Of a DNA stretch of 64,000 nucleotides, positions 48,901 through 59,000 are shown piece after piece; the first letter of the stretch is position 1, and each line of letters starts with the position of its first letter. A program made the translations under genes and the position numbers. The stretch lies in assembly GCA_020746105.1 (NCBI GenBank), contig CM036619.1:9028238-9092237 (forward strand), given 5' to 3'. The DNA comes from Trogon surrucura. Taxonomy: Eukaryota > Chordata > Aves > Trogoniformes > Trogonidae. Under the pieces are notes generated by a model. The model ran no database searches, had not been told where the DNA came from, and worked only from the letters and a program-made list of their open reading frames with translations.

Positions 48901-51340
48901 TGTACTTACTTGTAGTTAACATACTTGAATAATTTTGTCAGTATTAAATAATTCTCTTCTTTATTCACTTTAGCTATGGACATCTGAGAGTAAATACCAT
49001 TCTGCAATATGTATAAATATTTTGTCATAGCTATTTTATTGCTAATTATAACAGGTCCTTTGCTAAATGCACTTTTTAAACTAAGGGATTAGTGTTTACA
49101 TAATCTCCTGGAAGAATAATCTGTAAAATGAAATCCTATACCGAGAAAGAAATCTAAGACTGCAACTACCCTGCAGTCATTGAAGCAATTATGCTGAAAA
49201 CTAGGAAAGCCTGTGTCCACTGTAAACTAGGGAGTTCACTGCAAACTAGTGAATAAAAAGCGGATTCAGTTTGCCAAAAATTTTGTCTAAAATGGATTGC
49301 TACAATCTGTCTACGAATAAATATAAACTGTAAATTAGAATTGTTCTGATCTGAGAGGAGAAAGTTCGGGGAGAATTTGACAATTGCAGTTCAAGGGCTA
49401 AAAATGAGATGCTTGGGATCTAGTAAGATCTGCCCTCTCTGATATTCATTAATGTTGAATTAACAACGTTCTATTCAGTTACCAGACTGATTGGCTTTGG
49501 CAGTTGCCTTCCCTATATTCCAATGGACATAAAAGCAAACCTCGTATTGTTTCTCTGAGAGGAGGCACAAGAATATGTTATGTTCAATCCTGTTGGATGA
49601 AAAGTTGAAGCCCGAATCTGTCTGATAAAAAAAATGAAGACAGTATTTTCTAACCTAAATGTTTAATTCCAGACTTTCAGAGGTACTTAGTATTTGCAGC
49701 TTCTCTTAGCCAGAATATCAAGCCTAGGACAACTGTGAAATGTAATTCTAGGAAAATAAAACCACTTGTTGATTTATGATTAACTGTCACAAGTACAAAC
49801 AGAGACAATAACTAGGATTTTATGGTTCTGTCCCCAGTGATTAAATTCATACTACACTTTAATATAGCACCTTACGTAGAAAAAGAGAATCAAAAGAATA
49901 ATTTTAAGATCTAGATTTATAAGCCCCTGTGTTTTATCTCTTACTCTTCATCACTGTTATTTTTTTATCATTACAGCTTGTCCTATACTCTTATTTCTTG
50001 CTGTGTTCACCTGAATTTCAGGGTCATTCCTGAGTATATATCAAGTTGTGCTTTATAGTAGGAATATTTGTGTTGAAGGGAACAGTAGCAAGCATGATAA
50101 TAATATTTATTGTATCCCTTAGCTTATAATGTTCCTAGTCTGTCAGCAAGCCAGTTTTGTATTTATCCTGAAAGCATTAGGCCTAGAAGCCAAACCATTT
50201 AAAAAAAACACACCATTTTTTATTTAAATGATATGAAATAAACCACACTGGTACAGAATACAGGTATGGCCATTTTGTTCAGTTCTGCAGAATCTGCACG
50301 TTGATGTATTTTTTTGTGTGAATTAGCTGCAGTGTTTTGTGAACCTCTTTGTATATTTTAATACTACTTTGGTTTATATTCTTTATTTTTATGTTTTCTC
50401 ATGCTTTTTATTCCTTATCTCTGGCATTTTTATACCAGTAAAAGTGTTCTTGTTTGCATTTCTTCCTGTATTTGAGGGTGTTGTCAATAATGAAGACTAT
50501 TATTATTAGGAATTGCATTTATTCAAATGAATTTGTAATCTGTGGGTTTATGTCCTGCCCTGTAGATAGTGTGCTCTTTGGGAGAGGATTTATTGTTACT
50601 TTGGCACAAACACGAAAGCCTCATTTTGCTACAGTTACTAAATAACTATTACCACCATAGAATATTGTGATAATAATAACAACAACAAAACCAGTAATGA
50701 TAATTTGTGGGAAAAAAATAGAACAACATAGATTCAGATTCTAAGTGGGTATGAAACAAGTGATTTCCACCAGCGAAGACTGACATGCAGCGTCTTAGCA
50801 GCTAAGATTTGTCCATGGACATAAATTTGATAGGGCTGTAGCACCTTGCATGACTATACACTGATGGAGTGAACACATACTCAAAATACTTCTAATGCAC
50901 TGTGATAATCTATAAAGCTTATTTTTGTCATGATGTAGAAATATATTTTATATTGCACTATTCTACCCATTTAACAAATAAACTTGTAATGTGTTAAAGC
51001 AATAAAGTTAATTTCTTCCAGGAAAACCTGTCAGATGGGACCCTTCTTTTTGTTTCTCAACTCCATTCTCCTGTTTGTGATGTGGCTTATTATGTTACCT
51101 CTGCATGGACATTGGTTCATGCTAAGAATTCAGGCTTGTGATGCTTAAAGCTCTTAGTACGTAATGCAAGTGAAAACCTGCCTGAAAATAAAGAACAAAA
51201 TAAGGTCAATGTATGTAAATATAAAATTTGTATATAATTTGAGAATAAGTACATGTAAATGTCTCTTGAGAAGTTGTACAAAACCATACCTTCAAGTGAT
51301 ACCAAATTTTAAATGTGTATTGTATTGATGTGGTATGGGC
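46000..51340. other. AT-rich intergenic DNA
   Basis: No gene, exon or recent transposon was found. Two AATAAA signals near 50,978-51,006 have no gene attached that I can show. Confidence 0.5.
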
Positions 51341-51365
51341 TGTGAACATTTTGTTCAATATTGTG

Positions 51366-51674
51366 AGAGCATCTCACACATAGGTCTCCACCCTGAAAGT
51401 GTGTATGTATATGCTGGATTTATGAGTTATCATTCTTTCCCTTTCAATGCAGCAGAAAATTCTTCTGGGTGTGTAAAATCTAAAATGCTGCTAAGATTAA
51501 AAACATTTGGGGATATCTGATTTTTTTACATGGTGAAAGTGAAGCTCAAAAGGACATTGTTTCTAAAAATGTGTCAGGGTTCAGGAGTTCCTGGTATCTC
51601 AAGGGCAGGTTTCAGGAGTTCACTGTATCCCAAGAGGACCAAGAGAATCTGGCAGGCCTCTTAGCCTTTGAATT
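51366..51674 (+). repeat. Dispersed repeat, copy 2
   Basis: Partner of 44,228-44,492, same strand, with a ~50-base extra stretch around 51,580-51,630. Confidence 0.6.
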
Positions 51675-51960
51675 ACCTCTTGAGGTTTATTGTGACCTGT
51701 TTAATCAAGTATGTGAAGCAATGCTACATCATTAACTGCAAAATAGAAAATGTCAGACATGAGAATTTCTGTAACTGCCTGAGCAGCTGTCTGAGGTCCC
51801 CAGCCATAACTCTTACTCATTAGCTTTGTTAGAAGGCAACTTCATTAAGGGTGAAGTTATAGCACAGTAATGGCACGGAGACGATCCACGGAAACCGGCA
51901 GGAGGGTCCACAGCATGACAAATTTCAGACTGCTGTTTAATCCGATCTATGAGTTAAATT

Positions 51961-52104
51961 ACTGCCTAAGGAGACTTCCCACTGTGCCTTTTGCAACCGG
52001 ACTTGCCTATCCCGCATCGGCCTTTTCAGTCATCAGCGCGCTTGTAGCAAGTGTGGGTAGAGCCCTTCCCATATCTTCGCTCGCAAAGCCTGGCCATGAT
52101 GATG
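51961..52104 (+). mobile_element. RTE-like LINE, very short 3' copy with target-site duplication
   Basis: The last 144 bases of the family: TACTGCCTAAGGAGACTTCC, the coding end with TGCAACCGGACTTGCCTATC, and a GATGATGATG tail. ATGAGTTAAAT is present on both sides (51950-51960 and 52105-52115), giving an 11-base duplication (its first ATG could be tail). Confidence 0.88.
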
Positions 52105-52232
52105 ATGAGTTAAATACAAGTGGCAAGAGATATTTTGAGGTGGCGACCTACTGGGAGAATCCCCCAGGTAAAAAGATGAGGACAGGAGCATTCCCTGTGA
52201 AAAAAACATCCTCAAAAGCACCTGGGGGTGCT

Positions 52233-52562
52233 CAACAACTCTCTCTCCAACTGCCTGAAAGGAGGTTGTAGAAAGTTGGGGGTTGGTCTCTTCTCCCAAG
52301 CAATAAGTGGTAGGACAAAAGGAAATGGCCAGGAGATTCTTAGATTGGATATTAGGAGAAATTTCTTCACTGAAAGGGTTATCAAGCATTGAACAGGCTG
52401 TCCAGGGCAGTGATTGAGTCACTGTCCCTGAAAGTATTTAAAAGACGTGTAGATGAGGTGCTCAGGGACACGGTTTAGTGGTGGACCTGGAATTACTGGG
52501 TTAACGGTTGGACTTTACGTTCTTAGAGGTCTTTTCCAACCTTAATGATTCCATGGCTCGAT
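52233..52562 (+). mobile_element. CR1 LINE 3' end
   Basis: CR1 frame end (AACTGCCTGAAAGGAGGTTG; GGATATTAGGAGAAATTTCT) and tail (TTGGACTTTACGTTCTTAGA, GATTCCATG). It lies just upstream of the DNAAF11 CpG island. Confidence 0.85.
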
Positions 52563-52723
52563 AAATCACGGGAACAGGCTGCTTCCATAGTCAACAGAAA
52601 ACACACTTCCAGCCCAAATTGCGTTAGGCAACCTAGCTGATGAATACGCAGGAGAAGGGCAAAGGCATCCGACAGCGGATACAGGAAGGACACACGCCTG
52701 AGGAAGAGGCATTGCAGCTACGG

Positions 52724-52736
52724 TTGCCCGGGCAAA
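52724..52736 (+). promoter_or_regulatory. X-box-like site (GTTGCCCGGGCAA)
   Basis: A near-perfect palindrome of RFX half-sites (GTTGCC and GGCAA) 287 bases upstream of the DNAAF11 start codon. Weaker than the site at 52,953. Confidence 0.4.
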
Positions 52737-52952
52737 GGAAGGGGTCGGGAGCCGCCGGAGCAGTAAAAACCTTCCTTCCGCATTATACAAAAGACATTTT
52801 GCTTCCCGGGCAGGCGCACAAGCGCTTCTCGCTGCTCTGGCATAACCACATAACCACACGTCAAACAAAAACCACACGGACCGGCCGCTGGCGGTGGCCA
52901 AGGCCGGGGCAGGGGAGCGGGCCCCGCCCCGCGCGCGCGTCCCGGCGGGCCC

Positions 52953-52966
52953 GTTGCCATGGCAGC
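52953..52966 (+). promoter_or_regulatory. RFX X-box (GTTGCCATGGCAGC)
   Basis: One base off the ideal palindrome GTTGCCATGGCAAC, 45 bases upstream of the DNAAF11 ATG. RFX factors drive genes for cilia through such sites, which fits the gene. Confidence 0.7.
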
Positions 52967-53010
52967 GCCGCCGCGTCCCTAATGGCGGCGGCGGGGAGCG
53001 GAGGGCGGCC

Positions 53011-53020
53011 ATGGTGCGGA
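53011..53020 (+). CDS. DNAAF11: DNAAF11 first coding exon (10 bases)
   Basis: ATGGTGCGGA followed by a GTGAGT donor gives Met-Val-Arg and the first base of Ile, matching the MGWITEDL start of the human protein once joined to 59,375. Confidence 0.85.
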
Positions 53021-56000
53021 GTGAGTGTCGCCGAGAGACGCTTTTCTCTTCTCCCCCGGCTCCCTTCCCTCCTCTGCCCCGCGGCCTGGCCACCACGTTC
53101 CCCCTCCGCACACTTGCGCTGCTTCCCTGCCATCCCCGTTACTCCCCTGGCAGCCCCTCTCGCCTCCCTTCCGCTCCTCACCCGGCTGGATTACCTGGTT
53201 TTCCCTCCTCGCTGGTAATAGCAACCCATTTGGTTTCACCCAGCACAGCACAGAGCGGTGCTTGCCTCCCAAAAGAGCCCCTGCGAGGCCCAGCAGTGGA
53301 GCGGCCCAGGCGGGGCCCCTTTGGGCCTGGGGCAGCCCCGGCCAGGGCAGATGGGCTGGGCCGTGCCAGGACCCGGAGCTCTCAGTGCTGCCCTTTCCCT
53401 CCTCTTGTACATTCTCAACACCGCATGATAACTTAGGGTTTTTCAGGTGGGAGTAGACAATGCAAATGCTTTATCAGAGATGTAAAAGAAAGGAAAAATT
53501 AAAAAAGTGAGGTTAAAATACGCCTTGCTTATGAATCCGTAATGTTTTAGAGGTGAAGCAGGATGACCTAAAAGACTTGAGTGCTCATAGTTATCACTCA
53601 GGAAAACAGCCACTGAAGAATTCCCTTCATCTGTGGTTTTCCCTATAGTTTATTTTGATTGTATGCTATCACTGGACTGCCAGTGCCTTGCTGGGCTAAA
53701 ACAGTGCTTTGGAAGGGAACTCCTTCTCTCTGCACGAAGCTGGCAGATGCCTGCTCTGAGCAGGCAGTGCCTCTTCAGGCGAATGGCTTCATCTGGGTGA
53801 TGCGGTTTAGGGGTGAACTTGTAGTGTAGGGTTAATGGTTGGACTCGATGATCCCAAGGGTCTTTTCCAACCTGAATTGTTCAATGATTCTATGATTCTA
53901 TGATCTCCTGAACAGTATAGAAAACTAATAGTTGAATACTTCACTTTTCTGAAATGCGGGTTCCCCCACTGTTTCTTTATATACCTGCAGCTGTCCAGCT
54001 GCTTATTCTTTCTATTTCTTTAATGCTTTCCTTCCTATCTGCTCCTTTTTGAGCAAAGCATGTAATTTTTGGAAGCCTAGCTGTTCAGTCTTCAGGATCT
54101 GTTATCTCCAGTTGCTTGATGCCATCCCTTATTGCCTTCTGTGTTCATGGAAATACCGGAGTAGCTGTGATCTCTCCAGTCACTGGTCAATTCTCCTGTT
54201 AGTGCCCACAACATCAGATAGTCTGGATAATGAACTTCTGAATGAGAAATAATGTTACAATGTATTTTGTCAATGTCTTGGAAAAGCTTTTATTTAAAAT
54301 GTGTTGTTTTCTTATGCAAGTTTGTTTCCCTCGTTCCTCTTAAATGAACTAGATAACACACAACATGTCAAGTATTTACTCAGTTCCCTGCAGCAGTACC
54401 CAAAATAGGTCTCTAAAGCTCCACAGTACCTTCTATTGAGAATGATTGTCTGCTTTGCAAACTATCTGTTAATGAAAGCGGATGTTTTTGCAACAGTCAC
54501 TTCAATTTTCATCGGCAAAGGGAAATCTTGCTGTAACAAAACTCTATCAGAAGTAGTTTGAATGACTTCTTTTATATAAAAGGATATAGAGAATAATGTT
54601 GTCTCTAATGTGTATGGATACAGATTGCGGAATATTGTTTTCTTGCTCAAAAATACCTGATTGCACTGGAAATACCGGCATTGAAAAATCTGCCACCAAA
54701 CACATTAGAAAACAAGCCATTTATTAGTAGTAGTATTAGTAGTATTAGTATTACATTTTCAGCAGGTTTGCCAACTAACATTAGAAAGGCCAGTATTTTT
54801 CGCATTTTCTGTGAAGACTGGAATATTTGTCATGACAGTACAAGAAAGACATTGAGGTGCTTGAGTGGGTCTGGAGAAGTGCAACAAGGCTGATGAGGGG
54901 GCTGGACAACAAGTCTTATGAGGCTGAGGGAACTGGGATTGTTTAGCCTGGAGAAGAGGAGGCTGAGAGGAGACCTTATTGCTTTCTACAACTACCTGAA
55001 AGGAGGTTGTAGTGAGGCTGAGGCTGGTCTGTTCTCCCTAGTGGTGAGTGATAGGACAAGGGGAAATGGTCTTAAGTTGAGCCAGGGGAAGTTCAGGTTG
55101 GATATTAGGAAAAAATTCTTACTGAAAATGTGGTTAAGTGTTGGAACAGGCTGCACAGGGAAGTGGTGGAGTTACCATCCCTGGAGGTGTTAAAAAATCT
55201 GTAGACAGAATCATGGAATTTCTTTGGCTGGAGGAGACCTTTAAGATCATCGAGTTCAACCACTAACCTAGCACTGCCAGGTCACCACTAAACCATGTCC
55301 CTAAGCACCAGATCAACACGTTATTTAAATACCTCCAGGGATGGTGAAGCCACCACTGCCCTGGCAGCCTGTTCCAATGGCCAATGACCCTTTCAGTGAA
55401 GAACTTCTTCCTAATATCCAGCCTAAATCTTGTGGCACTTTGTGACATGGTTTAGTGGTCATGGTAGTGTTGGGTTGACAGTTGAACTTGATCATATAGG
55501 ACTTTTCCAGCCTTGATGGTTCTATGATATGGGCTGTTCAAAGGAAGGTGGTTGTGCAGATGCAGCAAACCTGCCCAACATGATTTTAAAAAAGTCTCTT
55601 ACCTTTCCCAATATGTTTTATGTGCAGACAGGATCCCCTCTTACACCAATATCAGTATCACTATTATATATTTCTGCAAATTATGTCAGATGAAACTCTC
55701 TTGAACAGAAGGGAAGTTTAGCCCTGGTCACCTGTAAATAATACAGCATATGGAAAACCAGTTTCACCTCTTTCCTGTGACAGAGGAGCTGCATGGAGAG
55801 GTTTGAGTTTGATCTGTATCGGTATGTAGTTTACCCAGCTTGTAGCAGACCAGTCTGTGTGAATGTGTACAACCATCCACAGAATCACAGAATCACAGAA
55901 TCACAGAATGTTAAAGGTTGGAAGGGACCTCAAAGATCATCTAGTCCAACCCCCCTGCCAGAGCAGGATCACCTACACTAGAGCGCACAGGAACGCGTCC

Positions 56001-59000
56001 AGGCGGGTTTTGAATGTCTCAAGAGATGGAGATTCCACAACCTCCCTAGGCAGCCTGTTCCAGTGCTCAGTCACCCTCACAGTGAAAAAATTTTTCCTCA
56101 TATTTTTCTGGAACCTCCTGTGTTCCAGCTTCCACCCATTGCCCCTTGTCCTGTCAGTGGACGCCGCTGAAAAGAGCCTGGCTCCATCCTCCTGACATTC
56201 CCCCTTGACATATTTATAAACATTGATGAGGTCACCCCTCAGCCTCCTCTTCTCCAAGCTAAAGAGATCCAGCTCCTTCAGCCTTTCCTCATAAGGGAGA
56301 TGCTCCACTCCCTTCACCATCTTTGTGGCTCTACGCTGGACTCTCTCAAGCAGCTCCCTGTCCTTCTTGAACTGAGGGGCCCAGAACTGGACACAATATT
56401 CCAGATGCGGCCTCACCAGGGCAGAGTAGAGGGGCAGGAGGACCTCTCTTGACCTACTTGCTACTCCCCTTCTAATACACCCCAGGATGCCATTGGCCTT
56501 CTTGGCCACGAGGGCACACTGCTGGCTCATGGTCATCCTGCTGTCCACTAGAACCCCCAGGTCCCTTTCCCCTGCACTGCTCTCCAGCAGGGCAGTCCCC
56601 AACCTATATTGGCACATGGGGTTATTTTTTCCCAAGTGCAAAACTCTACACTTGCCCTTATTAAACTTCATCAGATTTCTCCCCGCCCAGCCCTCCAGCC
56701 TGTCCAGGTCTCTCTGAATGGCTGCACAGCCTTCTGGTGTGTCAACCACTCCCCCCAACTTCGTATCATCAGCAAACTTGCTGACAACATTCTCTAATCC
56801 CTCATCCAGATCGTTGATGAATATATTAAACAGCACCGGCCCAAGCACTGACCCCAACTGATCCCAGGACCACTAATAAAACTGGATGATTTCACAAAAC
56901 TAAAACAAAGAAGAGATAAAAGAGTGCTTTTAATTTTAAGCCCTTCTCAATAACCAATGGTGTGAAACAAGGTTGCATTCTCACACCAACTCTATTCACA
57001 GTCTTCTTCAGCATGATGCTCCAAAGGGCCACGGCAGACCTCAATGAAGATAACGGCATTTACACCCGTTATCACACCGATGGCAACCTGTCAACCTAAG
57101 GCAACTGAAGGCCCACACTAAGACCCTAAATCACCTTCTCCGCGAGCTGCTTTTTGCTGACGATGCCGCCCTCGTTGCTCACACAGAAGCAGCTCTGCAG
57201 CACTTCACATCCTGCATTGCAGAGGCTGCTGAGCTCTTTGGGCTGGAAGTCAGCTTGAAGAAGACAGAACTTCTTACCAACCTGCACCTCAGGAAGTCTC
57301 TCATCATCCCCACATCACCATAGGCAAATCAGAGCTTCAGTCAGTCCAGCAGTTCAACTCTCTAGGAAGTATCATTTCCTCGGATAGCAAGATTGACAAA
57401 GAGATAGACAACAGATTAGCAAAGGCATACAGAGCTTTGGGAAAACTCCATAAAAGAGTCTGGTGCAATAAACACCTGAAGACAAGTACAAAGATTAGTG
57501 TCTGCAGAGCTGTTGTACTGTCTACTCTTTTATATGGGTCTGAATCATGGGTCATCTACCACCACCACCTGCGACTCCTCGAACGCTTCCATCAGCGCTG
57601 CCTCCGTACAATCCTAAACATCCACTGGACTGACTACGTGACTATTGTCACTGTCCTTGAACAGGCAGGGGTCACCAGTACTGAGGCCGTGCTGCTGAGG
57701 ACGCAGCTGCGCTGGGCAGGGCACGTCTCCAGGATGGAGGATCACCGCCTCCCTAAGGTTGTGCTCTATGGTGAACTCGCCACCGGCTGCCGCAAGAGAG
57801 GAGCCCCAAAGAGGGGATACAAAGGACTCTCTGAAACAATACGCATCATGATAGCATACAGCCCGACTCACCGCCACAACTATTGCAAAAGCAGTCAAAA
57901 GCATCGAGTATTGAGGGCACGTCTCCAGGATGGAGGATCACCGCCTCCCTAAGGTTGTGCTCTGTGGTGAACTCGCCACCGACTGCTACAACAGAGGAGC
58001 CCCAAAGGGGAGATACAAGGACTCTCTGAAGCAATACCTCGGTCTTGGCCATATTGACTACCATCAGTGGTCCACTCTGGCCTCCAATCAGGAGACGTGG
58101 AGACACACCATCCGTAACGCTGCTGCCTCCTTTGAGAACACACGTAGAATTAGTCTTGAGGAGAAAAGACAACGCAGAAAGAGCCGTGCCTCGCCAATAC
58201 TGCCTAAGGAGACTTTCTGCTGTGCCTTTTGCAACCGGACTTGCCTATCCCACATCGCCCTTTTTAGCCATCAGCGCGCTTGTAGCAAGTGTGGGTAGAG
58301 CCCTTCCCATATTTTTGTTTGGGAAGCCTGGCCATGATGATTGATTGGTAGGAACAATTTGTTTTCACCTATCTCTGTATATTTTTTCTTTTTACTTATT
58401 TTTCTTCAGAGTCTTTTTTGAAAGGCTTGCTAGGCTTTTTTTTTTTTTTTTGCATTAATAATCATACCTATGCTAATTTGGTAAAAGCCTAGTTTTTTAA
58501 TCAGTACTTCACTATAGGTCACTGCTTGTCAAAGAAAAGAAAATGCTGATGCTATTTTGGTGCAGTGGGCTGGAAAGAAAGTAATAACATCTAGCTCAAG
58601 AGTGAGCACTGGTTCTCATAGAATTTCTTTACCTTCATTATACAGAGCCTTTTCACTGTTTGAAAGATTGCCTGGCATTAAATATTACAATGTGATAATT
58701 CTGAACCCAGATCCCTGGTGGTTTTCAGCCACTGAAACTCTTTTGCTGGCTGCTGATGAGCTGATAGTGTGTCAGAAATACCCAGAATTAAATTTCATTC
58801 TAACATAAACATTTAAATGCATGAATTAGTTATGGCTTTGCCTCAAGCATCAAAAAAAAAGTAAAAAATATCTGCCCACTTTTAACATTTATCCTGTTTA
58901 TTTCTGTGCTGGAGGAAGGATATAATGGCACACCGTAGCTAGTTTACTCCCCCTCCACACACACTATCTGCAATGTGAACATCTGGCATTAGGAAATAAA

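Larger units (their letters stand above)
52620..53420 (+). promoter_or_regulatory. CpG-island promoter of DNAAF11
   Basis: GC- and CpG-rich stretch around the DNAAF11 start codon at 53,011, without a TATA box. It holds two RFX X-box-like palindromes (52,724 and 52,953). Open frames on both strands here are a by-product of GC content. Confidence 0.8.

Noticed and set aside
51870-52271. A 133-codon frame across the RTE-like insertion
   Set aside because: It is made of flank, LINE 3' end and CR1-adjacent DNA; without the insertion the frame stops after a few codons.
52566-53456. Open frames around the DNAAF11 promoter
   Set aside because: By-products of GC-rich promoter DNA; the real coding part here is only 10 bases.
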